Assembly (NCBI GenBank): GCA_947497755.1 | Contig: CANMHT010000001.1 | Coordinates: 620,001-684,000 of the forward strand | Length of the DNA: 64,000 nt | Direction of reading: 5' to 3' | From: an uncultured Polaribacter sp. | GTDB taxonomy: Bacteria; Bacteroidota; Bacteroidia; Flavobacteriales; Flavobacteriaceae | Part shown: piece after piece, positions 7,939 through 16,635 of the stretch | Layout of the letters: every line of letters starts with the position of its first letter | How positions within the stretch are numbered: position 1 is the first letter of the stretch | Translations under genes and position numbers: made by a program | The notes under the pieces: model-generated | The model's input: the letters and a program-made list of their open reading frames with translations, nothing else | Database searches by the model: none | Told to the model about the DNA's origin: nothing

Positions 7939-9738
7939 ATGTCTGAAGAAACAAAAAACACTGTTGAAGAAACAGTAAAACCAGCAGCTGCAGAGGCAGT
8001 AAATCCACAAGAATTTTTAGCAAACTTTGATTGGTACAAATACGAAGAAGGTATTGAAGCTGTAGATGAAAGTAAATTAGCTGAATTTGAAAAAGCGTTA
8101 GAAGGAACTGTAGGTTTCGTAAATGAGCGTGATGTAATCGAAGGAGAAGTTGTAAGATTAACAGAAAGAGATGCAATTATTGACATCAATTCTAAATCTG
8201 AAGGAGTTATTTCATTAAACGAATTCCGTTACAACCCTAACTTAGCTGTTGGAGATAAAGTAGAAGTATTAGTTGATAAAAGAGAAGATTCTTCTGGTCA
8301 ATTAGTATTATCTCACAAAAAAGCTCGTGTAATTAAAGCTTGGGATAGAGTTAACAATGCACATGAAACTGGAGAAATCGTTAATGGTTTTGTGAAGTGT
8401 AGAACAAGAGGAGGTATGATTGTAGATGTATTCGGAATCGAAGCTTTCTTACCAGGATCTCAAATTGATGTGAAGCCTATCCGTGATTACGATCAGTATG
8501 TAGAGAAAACAATGGAATTCAAAGTTGTGAAAATCAACCACGAGTTTAAAAACGTTGTAGTTTCTCATAAAGCATTAATCGAGGCTGACTTAGAAGTACA
8601 AAAGAAAGAAATCATCGGTCAATTAGAAAAAGGACAAGTATTAGAAGGTGTTGTTAAAAACATTACTTCTTATGGTGTATTTGTTGACTTAGGTGGTGTT
8701 GATGGTTTAATCCACATTACAGATTTATCTTGGTCTAGAATTAACCACCCGAATGAGGTTGTTGAGTTAGATCAAAAATTAAATGTTGTAATCTTAGACT
8801 TTGATGATAACAAATCTAGAATCCAATTAGGATTAAAGCAATTATCTGCTCATCCTTGGGAAGCTTTAAATGCTGACTTAAAAGTTGGAGATAAAGTAAA
8901 AGGAAAAGTAGTTGTTTTAGCTGATTACGGTGCGTTTATTGAAGTATCTGAAGGAGTTGAAGGATTAATTCACGTTTCTGAAATGTCATGGTCTACACAC
9001 TTACGTTCTGCACAAGACTTTGTAAAAGTTGGTGATGAGGTTGAAGCGCAAGTTTTAACTTTAGATAGAGAAGAGCGTAAAATGTCTCTTGGTATGAAAC
9101 AATTACACCCAGATCCTTGGACAGATATTACAAGTAAATATCCTGTAGGTTCTACACATACTGGTACAGTAAGAAACTACACTAACTTTGGTGTATTTGT
9201 AGAATTAGAAGAAGGAATTGACGGATTAGTATACATTTCTGACTTATCTTGGACTAAGAAAATTAAGCACCCATCAGATTTTGTAACTGTAGGTGATAAA
9301 TTAGAGGTTCAAGTATTAGAATTAGATGTTGAAGGTCGTAAGTTAAACTTAGGACACAAACAAACTCAAGATAATCCTTGGGATGCTCATGAAGCAACTT
9401 ACGCTATAGATTCTGTTCATGAAGGAACTATTTCTGAAAAGAACGATAAAGGAGCTACAGTAGCATTTGCTGATGGAGTTGAAGGTTTTGCACCTAGCCG
9501 TCACTTAGACAAAGAAGAAGGTGGAAAATTAGCAAAAGGAGATACAGCACAATTCAAAGTTTTAGAATTCTCTAAAGAATACAGAAGAATTGTTGTTTCT
9601 CATTCAGCTATCTTTAGAGCAGAAGAGAAGAAAAATGTAAAAGCGGCTGCTAAAAAAGCAAACGATGCAGAAAAAACGACTCTTGGTGATATCGGTGGTT
9701 TAGCTGATTTAAAGAAGAAAATGGAAGAAGGTAAATAA
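7939..9738 (+). CDS. rpsA: 30S ribosomal protein S1
   Basis: 599 residues, the usual size in Bacteroidetes. It binds mRNA through tandem S1 (OB-fold) domains and helps initiate translation. The repeats can be read along the protein: RDVIEGEVVRLTERDAIIDI, GEIVNGFVKCRTRGGMIVDV, GQVLEGVVKNITSYGVFVDL, GDKVKGKVVVLADYGAFIEV, GSTHTGTVRNYTNFGVFVEL, and a weaker sixth DSVHEGTISEKNDKGATVAF. The N-terminus is acidic and the C-terminus Lys-rich. Codon use is richer in C-ending codons (AAC, ATC, CAC) than in neighbours, as expected of a highly expressed gene. A terminator follows directly. Confidence 0.97.
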   Translation: MSEETKNTVEETVKPAAAEAVNPQEFLANFDWYKYEEGIEAVDESKLAEFEKALEGTVGFVNERDVIEGEVVRLTERDAIIDINSKSEGVISLNEFRYNPNLAVGDKVEVLVDKREDSSGQLVLSHKKARVIKAWDRVNNAHETGEIVNGFVKCRTRGGMIVDVFGIEAFLPGSQIDVKPIRDYDQYVEKTMEFKVVKINHEFKNVVVSHKALIEADLEVQKKEIIGQLEKGQVLEGVVKNITSYGVFVDLGGVDGLIHITDLSWSRINHPNEVVELDQKLNVVILDFDDNKSRIQLGLKQLSAHPWEALNADLKVGDKVKGKVVVLADYGAFIEVSEGVEGLIHVSEMSWSTHLRSAQDFVKVGDEVEAQVLTLDREERKMSLGMKQLHPDPWTDITSKYPVGSTHTGTVRNYTNFGVFVELEEGIDGLVYISDLSWTKKIKHPSDFVTVGDKLEVQVLELDVEGRKLNLGHKQTQDNPWDAHEATYAIDSVHEGTISEKNDKGATVAFADGVEGFAPSRHLDKEEGGKLAKGDTAQFKVLEFSKEYRRIVVSHSAIFRAEEKKNVKAAAKKANDAEKTTLGDIGGLADLKKKMEEGK

Positions 9739-9760
9739 GCCTCATTCTTAAATATTTTAA

Positions 9761-9792
9761 AAAACCGTTGCAAATTGCAACGGTTTTTTTTT
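9761..9792 (+). terminator. Intrinsic terminator after rpsA
   Basis: Inverted arms CCGTTGCAA (9765-9773) and TTGCAACGG (9775-9783), flanked by an A run and followed by nine or more T. A strong hairpin with a U tract, 26 bases after the rpsA stop. Confidence 0.9.
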
Positions 9793-9816
9793 TACTTTCG
9801 CTGCAAATAATTTAAT

Positions 9817-10296
9817 ATGAAAAAAAGAAATTTACTATTCGCAATTTTATTTTTAAGTTTTGTAAACCTCTATGCTCAAGAACAAGAAGTAGAAATAAAT
9901 ATTGGAGGAAATGTAGGGTTTACAACCAATAATACTACTCAGGTTGTACTAGGTTTGGATGGAGAATTGTTATACCCCGTTGATTATAACTTTAAAGTTG
10001 GGGCAGCAACTGGCTTAATTTTTACCACAAAAAATAATGGAATATTACTTCCTGTAGCTTTATCTGGAAGATTTATGGCTGATAAGAAATTTGGTTTAGG
10101 ATTAGATTTTGGATATGCTTTACCAATAAATAAAAGTAGTGGAAGTTTATATGTACGTCCAATGTTAGAATACAAACTATCGTCTAAATCTAATTTAAAA
10201 TTTAGTTATTCTGGACTAAATAATAGAGGTTATTTAAATGTTGGAATCCTATTTCGACTAAATCATAGAAGAAGGTCAATCAATATTTCTTTTTAA
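9817..10296 (+). CDS. Outer membrane beta-barrel protein
   Basis: 159 residues with a signal peptide (MKKRNLLFAILFLSFVNLYAQ). The mature part alternates short hydrophobic strands with polar turns (INIGGNVGFTTNN, VVLGLDGELLYPV, FKVGAATGLIFT, LPVALSGRFM, KFGLGLDFGYAL, LYVRPMLEYKLS, LKFSYSGLNNRGYLNVGILFRL). This reads as an eight-stranded barrel of the OmpW/OmpA-like type, ending in aromatic/hydrophobic residues (SINISF) as barrel proteins do. It stands alone between two terminators. No specific transport or enzyme function can be assigned. Confidence 0.75.
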   Translation: MKKRNLLFAILFLSFVNLYAQEQEVEINIGGNVGFTTNNTTQVVLGLDGELLYPVDYNFKVGAATGLIFTTKNNGILLPVALSGRFMADKKFGLGLDFGYALPINKSSGSLYVRPMLEYKLSSKSNLKFSYSGLNNRGYLNVGILFRLNHRRRSINISF

Positions 10297-10312
10297 AAGA
10301 AATAGTAAAAAT

Positions 10313-10342
10313 AAAAAGGCAGCCTATACAAGGTTGCTTTTT
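10313..10342 (+). terminator. Intrinsic terminator after the beta-barrel gene
   Basis: Arms GCAGCCT and AGGTTGC (one G-U pair) extended by A/T flanks and followed by six T. It lies between the convergent barrel gene and HTH gene and may serve both. Confidence 0.7.
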
Positions 10343-10350
10343 TGATTTTA

Positions 10351-10563
10351 TTAATCATAACAAGCTAACAAATAATCTACTTTAACCTCTAAAATAATAG
10401 CAATTTGAATAAGGGTTTCAACCTTTAAAGCTGTTTTGCCACTTTCTATTTTGTGATAAGCATATTGACTAATATCTAAACGCTTACCTACATAATATTG
10501 AGTATATCCTTTTATAATTCTAGTTTCTTTAATTCTGTTTCTAATTTTTTCTGCCCTTTCCAT
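10351..10563 (-). CDS. Small XRE-family helix-turn-helix protein
   Basis: 70-residue cytoplasmic DNA-binding protein made up of one Cro/CI-type helix-turn-helix domain: RIKETRIIKGYTQYYVGKRL, DISQYAYHKIESGKTAL, then VETLIQIAIILEVKVDYLL. I use the ATG at 10563 (MERAEKIRN); an earlier in-frame start at 10593 adds ten residues unlike the family. No toxin or partner gene is adjacent and no target operator is evident. The short size is typical of lone regulators in flavobacteria. Confidence 0.8.
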   Translation of the reverse strand: MERAEKIRNRIKETRIIKGYTQYYVGKRLDISQYAYHKIESGKTALKVETLIQIAIILEVKVDYLLACYD

Positions 10564-10766
10564 AAAGTATATTTTTTTGGTTGATAAGGGCAAATGAGGT
10601 AGGTTAAAAATATAAAATTTTTGTTTTTAACACAATGCTATTTAAAAGCTGCTTAAAAAAAACTTAAAGTTTTAATTTAAAACTTTTGGTATATTGACAT
10701 TACTCCATCAATAGTTTACATTTAAATAAACTCTATAGAAGTAATTTTTCCATTTATTTACAAGAA

Positions 10767-10952
10767 ATGAATTATTTATGTTTTTTTATTCTTCATCTTT
10801 TTTCTGCAGTCGGAATAGTTCATTTTTTTTCTGATAAAAACAAACAAGAAACATTAAGAAAAAGAAGTTTTTTAAAGCTGTTGATAGTTATTTTATTAAG
10901 TGCCGGTTTGATAGGTAATTTCTTTTTGTCTGCTTACCTTCTTAAAGGATAG
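10767..10952 (+). CDS. Small membrane protein, function unknown
   Basis: 61 residues with two hydrophobic stretches: residues 2-21 (NYLCFFILHLFSAVGIVHFF) and 36-58 (FLKLLIVILLSAGLIGNFFL), separated by a strongly charged loop (SDKNKQETLRKRS). The likely topology is two membrane helices with the basic loop in the cytoplasm. No family recognised. It is isolated in a roughly 500-base AT-rich gap, so it could be spurious, but the charge and hydrophobicity pattern is coherent. Confidence 0.45.
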   Translation: MNYLCFFILHLFSAVGIVHFFSDKNKQETLRKRSFLKLLIVILLSAGLIGNFFLSAYLLKG

Positions 10953-11060
10953 TTGTAGCAATAAATAAATTGATAAGCTATTGCTAAATCACAACATTTT
11001 TTATTGCAAAGTTTTGTAATTAATTCATACTAAAAGCAATCCAAATTATAGAATAAAAAC

Positions 11061-11068
11061 TATCTTTG
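11061..11068 (+). promoter_or_regulatory. -7 promoter element of glmM
   Basis: TATCTTTG matches TAnnTTTG, 20 bases before the glmM start. No TTG is present at the expected -33 position, so this is a partial match. Confidence 0.45.
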
Positions 11069-11088
11069 TTCAGCTAATAAAAAAAGAC

Positions 11089-12480
11089 ATGACATTAATA
11101 AAATCCATCTCTGGAATTAGAGGTACAATCGGTGGAAAAACCGGTGATAATTTAACTCCAATTGATGCTGTAAAATTTGCTTCTGCTTATGGAGCATTTA
11201 TCTTAGAAAGAAATAAAAACAAAGAAAATATTAACATAGTAATTGGTAGAGATGCTCGTATTTCTGGGAAAATGATTTCGAGCTTAGTTGCTAACACCTT
11301 AGTAGGTTTAGGAATCAATGTAATCGACTTAGGGTTATCTACTACACCAACTGTAGAAGTTGCTGTTCCTTTAGAAAAAGCTGATGGAGGAATTATCTTA
11401 ACAGCTTCACACAATCCAAAACAATGGAACGCTTTAAAATTGTTAAATGAAAAAGGAGAGTTCTTAAACGGAGCTGAAGGAGAAATCATTTTAGAAAAAG
11501 CTGAAGCTGATGACTTTGATTTTGCAGCAGTAGATAATTTAGGAACTTATTCTAAAAAACAAGGATACATTCAAAAGCATATTCAAGAAGTGTTAAAGCT
11601 TGAATTGGTAGATGTTGAGGCGATTAAATCAACTGGATTTAAAGTTGTTGTTGATGGTGTTAATTCTACAGGAGGAATCGCAATTCCGGCTTTATTAAAA
11701 GAATTAAATGTAGAATGTGTAGAATTGTACTGTGAACCAAATGGACATTTTCCACACAATCCAGAACCATTAAAAGAGCACTTAACAGATCTATCTGAAT
11801 TGGTTGTAAAAGAACAAGCAGATTTTGGAATCGTTGTAGATCCAGATGTAGATCGTTTGGCTTTAATATCAGAAGACGGATCAATGTTTGGAGAAGAGTA
11901 TACATTAGTAGCTTGTGCAGATTATGTATTAGGAAGATTGGGTGGAGGAAATACCGTTTCTAATTTATCTTCTTCAAGAGCTTTAAGAGATGTTACAGAA
12001 AAGCATGGAGGTTCTTATACTGCAAGCGCCGTTGGAGAAGTTAATGTGGTTATTGCAATGAAAGAAACTAATACAGTCATTGGTGGTGAAGGAAATGGCG
12101 GTATTATTTATCCTGAATCACATTACGGAAGAGATTCTTTAGTTGGAGTAGCATTGTTTTTATCGCATTTAGCACATAAAAAAATATCGTGTAAAGAACT
12201 TAGAGATTCATATCCAAGTTACTTTATGAGTAAAAATAAAATTCAATTAACTCCTCAAATTAATGTAGATGAAGTCTTAGAAACAATGGCTTCTAATTAC
12301 AAAAACGAAAATGTAAATACCATTGATGGTGTAAAAATTGATTTTGCAGACGAATGGGTACATCTTCGTAAGTCAAATACAGAACCAATCATTAGAATTT
12401 ATACAGAAAGTACAACACAAAATAATGCTGATTTATTAGCACAAAGATTTATAAAGGAGATAGAGAATGTTATTGCGTAA
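11089..12480 (+). CDS. glmM: Phosphoglucosamine mutase
   Basis: 463 residues, the usual length. It interconverts glucosamine-6-phosphate and glucosamine-1-phosphate, feeding UDP-GlcNAc for peptidoglycan and lipopolysaccharide. Visible motifs are the N-terminal SISGIRGTIGG, the active-site phosphoserine loop ILTASHNPKQWNALK (Ser107), the metal-binding DPDVDRLALI, the sugar-binding GGEGNGG, and the phosphate-binding RKSNTEPIIRIYTES near the end. The alternative, a phosphomannomutase, is less likely given the GlmM-like layout in Bacteroidetes. The last 14 bases overlap the start of the next gene. Confidence 0.92.
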   Translation: MTLIKSISGIRGTIGGKTGDNLTPIDAVKFASAYGAFILERNKNKENINIVIGRDARISGKMISSLVANTLVGLGINVIDLGLSTTPTVEVAVPLEKADGGIILTASHNPKQWNALKLLNEKGEFLNGAEGEIILEKAEADDFDFAAVDNLGTYSKKQGYIQKHIQEVLKLELVDVEAIKSTGFKVVVDGVNSTGGIAIPALLKELNVECVELYCEPNGHFPHNPEPLKEHLTDLSELVVKEQADFGIVVDPDVDRLALISEDGSMFGEEYTLVACADYVLGRLGGGNTVSNLSSSRALRDVTEKHGGSYTASAVGEVNVVIAMKETNTVIGGEGNGGIIYPESHYGRDSLVGVALFLSHLAHKKISCKELRDSYPSYFMSKNKIQLTPQINVDEVLETMASNYKNENVNTIDGVKIDFADEWVHLRKSNTEPIIRIYTESTTQNNADLLAQRFIKEIENVIA

Positions 12481-13306
12481 TAAGAAGCAAGTCGTAACAG
12501 CTGTACTTTTTACATTATTAAGTTTTAGTGGTTTTTCTCAAGAGGAGAAAAAAGTTACAAATAAAGGAAAGTTTTATGTGTATTGGGGATGGAATAGAGG
12601 TACTTATTCAGATTCTGATATACATTTTAAAGGAGAGAATTATGATTTTACACTATCAAATGTAAAAGCAAGTGATAGACCAACAAAGTTTGGGTTTAAT
12701 CCTTATTTTAGAATAGATAGAATTACGATTCCACAAACCAATTTGAGAATTGGGTATTTTTTTAAAGAGAATTATACCATTTCTATTGGAGTAGATCATA
12801 TGAAGTATGTGATGAATCAAAATCAAACTGTAGGAATTAACGGAACAATTAATACAGGATCAACTTTTGATAAAACATATACCAATGAACAAATCAAATT
12901 AATAGAAGATTTTTTAACCTTTGAACATACTGATGGGTTAAATTATATTAATGTTGAAGTAAAAAGATTTGATGATTTTAGTTATTTATTTGGATTAAAT
13001 TCAAGAAATTTACAAATCAATTTAACAGAAGGTATTGGCGCAGGTTTTTTACTTCCAAAATCTAATGTTAAATTGCTAAACAAAGAAAGGTATGATGATT
13101 TTAATGTTGCAGGTTGGGGAATCTCAGCGGGAGTAGGATTAAATATCACTTTCTTAAAACACTTTTTTATTCAGTCAGATTTAAAAGTGGGATATATAAA
13201 TATGTCAAATGTTAGAACAACAAAAAATAAGGTAGATTCTGCCTCTCAAAGCTTTTCGTTTATAGAAAACACATTAGTATTTGGAGGTAAATTTCGATTA
13301 TTTTAA
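12467..13306 (+). CDS. Predicted outer membrane protein, function unknown
   Basis: 279 residues with a signal peptide (KKQVVTAVLFTLLSFSGFSQ). The rest alternates short amphipathic strands rich in Phe/Tyr and Gly, with features such as GKFYVYWGWNRGTYS, FKENYTISIGVDHMKYVM, GWGISAGVGLNITFL, FIQSDLKVGYIN and a terminal TLVFGGKFRLF. The final Phe and strand pattern indicate an outer-membrane beta-barrel. I do not recognise the family. Its start lies 14 bases inside glmM, so it is translated from the same message, though nothing links its role to glmM. Confidence 0.7.
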   Translation: MLLRNKKQVVTAVLFTLLSFSGFSQEEKKVTNKGKFYVYWGWNRGTYSDSDIHFKGENYDFTLSNVKASDRPTKFGFNPYFRIDRITIPQTNLRIGYFFKENYTISIGVDHMKYVMNQNQTVGINGTINTGSTFDKTYTNEQIKLIEDFLTFEHTDGLNYINVEVKRFDDFSYLFGLNSRNLQINLTEGIGAGFLLPKSNVKLLNKERYDDFNVAGWGISAGVGLNITFLKHFFIQSDLKVGYINMSNVRTTKNKVDSASQSFSFIENTLVFGGKFRLF

Positions 13307-13317
13307 CAATTAAAAAT

Positions 13318-14787
13318 ATGAGTTCATTAGAGCAGTACTTTAGTCAATTTAGAGAAAACATTGTAGGTGTAAATCAAACTTTTCAATCTCCTTTTGGTAC
13401 CAAAGATTTAATCTATACAGATTGGACAGCAAGTGGTAGATTGTATCGACCAATTGAAGAAAAGTTAGTCAATAGTTTTGGCCCTTTTGTAGCCAATACA
13501 CATACAGAAACTTCTACTAGTGGAGCTGCCATGACATTAGCATATCATGAAGCTAGAAACATCATAAAAAGACATGTAAATGCAAGTGAAGATGATGTGT
13601 TGATTACTGAGGGTTCTGGTATGACAGGTGTTGTTAATAAATTCCAAAGAATTCTGGGACTTAAAGTTACTGAAAGCTTAAAAGATTATACTACAGTTCC
13701 AGACGATTTAAGACCTGTTGTTTTTGTTTCTCATATGGAACATCATTCTAATCAAACTTCTTGGTTAGAAACGATTGCAGATGTTATTGTAATTCCTTGT
13801 GATGATGCTGGACTAATTTGTTTCAAAAGCTTTGAAAGAATTATCAAAGAAAATGCGCATAGAAAATTGAAAATTGCCTCTGTAACTGCCTGTTCTAATG
13901 TAACTGGAATTAAAACGGATTATCATAGAATAGCAAAAATTATTCATGCACATAATGGGTTATGCTTTGTAGATTTTGCTTGCTCTGCACCTTATGTAGA
14001 TATCAACATGCATCCAGAGGATAAAGATGCTTACTTAGATGCCATATTCTTTTCTCCTCATAAATTTTTAGGAGGACCAGGAACTTCTGGAGTCTTAATT
14101 TTTAATAAAAAGTTGTACAAAAATGTAGTACCAGATAATCCAGGAGGAGGTACAGTAAGTTATACAAATCCTTGGGGAGATCATGACTATTTTGATGATG
14201 TTGAAACTAGAGAAGATGGTGGCACACCTGCTTTTATGCAAACTATAAAGATTGCTTTATGTGTACAGTTAAAAGAACAAATGGGTACGGATAAAATTCA
14301 TGATAGAGAAGAGGAAATCAATGCGAAAATATTTGAGTGTTTAGAGGCTATAGAAAATGTAAATATCTTAGCTCCAATGCACAAAAATCGTTTAGGAATT
14401 TTCTCTTTTTATATTGATGATGTGCATTTTAATTTAATTGTTAAGCTTTTAAATGACCGTTTTGGTATTCAAACTAGAGGAGGTTGTTCTTGTGCAGGAA
14501 CTTATGGACACTTTTTATTAAATGTAGATCAGCAAACATCTAAAGCTATTGAAAAGCAAATTATAGAAGGATGCTCTGTAGAAAAACCAGGTTGGGTCCG
14601 TTTGTCAATTCACCCTACAATTACAGATAAAGAAGTAGATTTTATTTGTGAAAGTTTAAAAGCTGTTTGTGAAAATATTGATACTTGGAAAGAAGATTAT
14701 GAATACGATCCAATTCACAACGACTATAAACACAAATCTGCTGAATCAATAGAAAAAGAATTGGTAAAAGAATGGTTTTCGAACTAA
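13318..14787 (+). CDS. Class V aminotransferase-fold PLP enzyme (cysteine desulfurase-like)
   Basis: 489 residues, longer than SufS/IscS (about 400-410). Fold-type I PLP enzyme: ITEGSGMTGVVNKFQ in the cofactor phosphate region, HMEHHSNQTSW with a cofactor-stacking His, CFVDFACSAPYVDINM with the pyridine-nitrogen Asp219, and FFSPHKFLGGPGTSGVL with the Schiff-base Lys at about 249. A Cys-rich loop QTRGGCSCAGTYGH lies where cysteine desulfurases have the catalytic Cys, so sulfur transfer from cysteine is possible. The family includes uncharacterised selenocysteine-lyase-like proteins, so the exact substrate is open. Probably cytoplasmic. It ends at a bidirectional terminator. Confidence 0.85.
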   Translation: MSSLEQYFSQFRENIVGVNQTFQSPFGTKDLIYTDWTASGRLYRPIEEKLVNSFGPFVANTHTETSTSGAAMTLAYHEARNIIKRHVNASEDDVLITEGSGMTGVVNKFQRILGLKVTESLKDYTTVPDDLRPVVFVSHMEHHSNQTSWLETIADVIVIPCDDAGLICFKSFERIIKENAHRKLKIASVTACSNVTGIKTDYHRIAKIIHAHNGLCFVDFACSAPYVDINMHPEDKDAYLDAIFFSPHKFLGGPGTSGVLIFNKKLYKNVVPDNPGGGTVSYTNPWGDHDYFDDVETREDGGTPAFMQTIKIALCVQLKEQMGTDKIHDREEEINAKIFECLEAIENVNILAPMHKNRLGIFSFYIDDVHFNLIVKLLNDRFGIQTRGGCSCAGTYGHFLLNVDQQTSKAIEKQIIEGCSVEKPGWVRLSIHPTITDKEVDFICESLKAVCENIDTWKEDYEYDPIHNDYKHKSAESIEKELVKEWFSN

Positions 14788-14804
14788 ATTGAAATATAAC
14801 AAAT

Positions 14805-14836
14805 AAAAAAGCCTTGAAGTTATTCAAGGCTTTTTT
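14805..14836. terminator. Bidirectional terminator between convergent genes
   Basis: GCCTTGAA (14811-14818) and TTCAAGGC (14823-14830) with a four-base loop, A run on the left and T run on the right. It can end both the PLP enzyme gene (+) and the acyltransferase gene (-). Confidence 0.9.
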
Positions 14837-15722
14837 ATTTTGGTGCTTTGTCTTTGTGTTTAAATCGTTTATGAGACCATAAATAATAGTTGGGTTGCTT
14901 GTAAATATGCTTTTCTGTTAAACGAAGATAACGATCTGTAACTTCATTTTTCTCTAAGGTTTTTGGAGCGTCTGTGATCAATTCAAATTCAGTTTCGTAG
15001 TAGCCCCTTTTTATTTTGCTAGTATTCATATTTACCACAGCAAAATCAAATTTTTTAGAGATCATTTCAGCGCCGGAAAAAATAGGAACTTTCACATTTA
15101 AAAACTCTGTCCAGTATTGATTTTTTTGCACTTGTGGAGATTGATCACTCAACAATAAATACAAACCTTGTTTTTGTTGTTTTACATTGTTTACAATTCC
15201 TTTAATAATTTCAGAAGATTTTACGCATTTCATTCCGTATTTACTTCTAGAATCTTTGATAAGGTTTTCAAAGTTTTTATTCTGAATTTTGGTGTAAGAA
15301 CCATAAAAATCGATATCAGTATGTAATGAGAGTCCAATTACCCATTCCCAATTAGCATAATGTGCTCCAACTAAAATGATACTTTTGTTTTCTTTATATA
15401 GTTGATCTATGAGTTCAATATTTTTATAGCGATACCTTTTTTTGATACTTTTTTCTGAAATAGTTAAAGCTTTAATTCCTTCAATTAAAGTATCAACAAA
15501 ATGTCTAAAAAATTGCTTTTGAATCTGTTTTAGTTCTTTAAGCGATTTTTCTGGAAAAACAAGTTGTAAATTGTTTAATACGACTGTTTTTCGGTAGCCA
15601 ATAACATAAAAGAAAAGCAGATAAATACCATCAGAAATAATGTATAATATTCTAAAAGGAAGCTTAGAGAACAACCAGATAATTGGATACGCTAAATAAA
15701 ATACTAGTTTATGCATAGTCAT
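14835..15722 (-). CDS. Lysophospholipid / lipid A acyltransferase (LpxL/HtrB family)
   Basis: 295 residues. Membrane-associated acyltransferase that adds a secondary acyl chain to lipid A or a related lipid at the inner membrane. An N-terminal hydrophobic segment (HKLVFYLAYPIIWLFSKLPF) is followed by YRKTVVLNNLQLVFPEKS, typical of the family. The catalytic HX4E motif is read in VGAHYANWEWVIG. A downstream LLLSDQSPQ segment corresponds to the second conserved block. The length matches the family. Two ATG codons are close together at the start (MTM); I kept the first. No pathway neighbours are present, as is usual in flavobacteria. Confidence 0.87.
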   Translation of the reverse strand: MTMHKLVFYLAYPIIWLFSKLPFRILYIISDGIYLLFFYVIGYRKTVVLNNLQLVFPEKSLKELKQIQKQFFRHFVDTLIEGIKALTISEKSIKKRYRYKNIELIDQLYKENKSIILVGAHYANWEWVIGLSLHTDIDFYGSYTKIQNKNFENLIKDSRSKYGMKCVKSSEIIKGIVNNVKQQKQGLYLLLSDQSPQVQKNQYWTEFLNVKVPIFSGAEMISKKFDFAVVNMNTSKIKRGYYETEFELITDAPKTLEKNEVTDRYLRLTEKHIYKQPNYYLWSHKRFKHKDKAPK

Positions 15723-15788
15723 TTTTCTGCTGCAAATATCGGATATAATTTTATTATATAGAAGCCAATCTATTAGATAGTTTTACGT

Positions 15789-15796
15789 TAAGTTTG
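15789..15796 (+). promoter_or_regulatory. -7 promoter element of the rhomboid gene
   Basis: TAAGTTTG matches TAnnTTTG, 22 bases before the start codon. A clear -33 TTG is not seen at the usual distance. Confidence 0.45.
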
Positions 15797-15818
15797 TAAG
15801 TAAATAGAAATTTAGAAG

Positions 15819-16460
15819 ATGAATCAATTTGTTTTAGGAATTATAATTGCCAATGTATTAATCTCTATGAAAGGGTTTAATGAGTATTCTTTTTTAGATA
15901 AGTATAAGTTTCAGGTAGGTAAAATTTTAGGAGGAGAAAAAATAAGAATGTTTTCTTCTGCTTTTTTACATGTGGATTGGACGCACCTTATTTTTAATAT
16001 GTATGCATTATATCTCTTTGGAGGAATTGTTAGTGGAGCATTGGGAACAATAAATTTCATTGTCATTTATTTTGGAAGTTTAATGTTGAGTAATATGTAT
16101 TCACTTTTCTACCATAAATCAGAACCTTATTATAGTGCTGTTGGAGCGTCTGGAGCTGTATCAGGAATATTGTATAGCGCAATTTTATTATATCCAGAAA
16201 AGGAGTATAATTTTATTTTTTTTCCAATGATTGATATTCCTGCTTATATCCTGGGAATAGGATATATATTATATTCTATTTACGGAATGAAAAAGCAATT
16301 AGGTAATATTGGTCATTCTGCGCATTTAGGAGGAGCTATTGGAGGGTTTGGAATTACCTTATTACTTTTTCCTAGCTTGGCTGCAAATCATCCATTAATT
16401 GTTGGGCTATTAGTCATACCAATTGTATTACTATTACTTTTCGGAAATAAACTTAAATAG
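15819..16460 (+). CDS. Rhomboid family intramembrane serine protease
   Basis: 213 residues with six predicted membrane helices, the basic rhomboid core size. It cleaves substrates inside the membrane with a Ser-His dyad. Key motifs are SSAFLHVDWTHLIFNMYALYLFGG (family block with His and Asn that shape the oxyanion hole), GASGAVSGILYS with the nucleophile Ser111, and GHSAHLGGAIGG with the catalytic His169. The protein is complete and has no extra domains. Substrates are unknown. A -7 element lies 22 bases upstream and a terminator follows. Confidence 0.92.
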   Translation: MNQFVLGIIIANVLISMKGFNEYSFLDKYKFQVGKILGGEKIRMFSSAFLHVDWTHLIFNMYALYLFGGIVSGALGTINFIVIYFGSLMLSNMYSLFYHKSEPYYSAVGASGAVSGILYSAILLYPEKEYNFIFFPMIDIPAYILGIGYILYSIYGMKKQLGNIGHSAHLGGAIGGFGITLLLFPSLAANHPLIVGLLVIPIVLLLLFGNKLK

Positions 16461-16471
16461 ATTATAAACAA

Positions 16472-16500
16472 AAAAAACCGAAACAATTGTTTCGGTTTTT
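16472..16500. terminator. Bidirectional terminator between rhomboid gene and tRNA-Gly
   Basis: The palindrome CCGAAACAATTGTTTCGG (16478-16495) is flanked by an A run and a T run. It can terminate the rhomboid transcript on the plus strand and the tRNA transcript on the minus strand, only one base from the tRNA 3' end. Confidence 0.88.
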
Positions 16501-16501
16501 G

Positions 16502-16574
16502 AGCGAGAGACCGGGTTCGAACCGGCGACATTCAGCTTGGAAGGCTGACGCTCTACCAACTGAGCTACTCTCGC
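16502..16574 (-). tRNA. tRNA-Gly (anticodon TCC)
   Basis: Read on the minus strand the 73 bases fold as a full cloverleaf: acceptor GCGAGAG/CTCTCGC with discriminator T, D-arm with AGCTCAGTTGGTAGAGC, anticodon stem TCAGC/GCTGA around the loop CTTCCAA (anticodon TCC), and T-loop TTCGAAC with stem GCCGG/CCGGT. The CCA end is not encoded. A match to the Bacteroidetes promoter lies just upstream and a terminator just downstream, so it is a single-gene transcript. Confidence 0.97.
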
Positions 16575-16588
16575 GTGGTAAAGTGCTG

Positions 16589-16618
16589 CAAATATAAGAG
16601 CATTCTTTGATTCTACAA
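16589..16618 (-). promoter_or_regulatory. Promoter of tRNA-Gly
   Basis: On the minus strand TTG (16618-16616), a 19-base spacer and TATATTTG (16596-16589) match the full -33/-7 pattern. The -7 element ends 15 bases before the mature tRNA 5' end. Confidence 0.8.
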
Positions 16619-16635
16619 GGGATTTTTGCAAAAAA

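Noticed and set aside
9984..10175. Minus-strand ORF opposite the beta-barrel gene
   Set aside because: Lies entirely within a well-supported signal-peptide/beta-barrel gene and has no family features.
16434..16631. Minus-strand ORF of 65 codons
   Set aside because: It runs straight through the tRNA-Gly gene and the terminator; its sequence is the translated tRNA and has no protein features.
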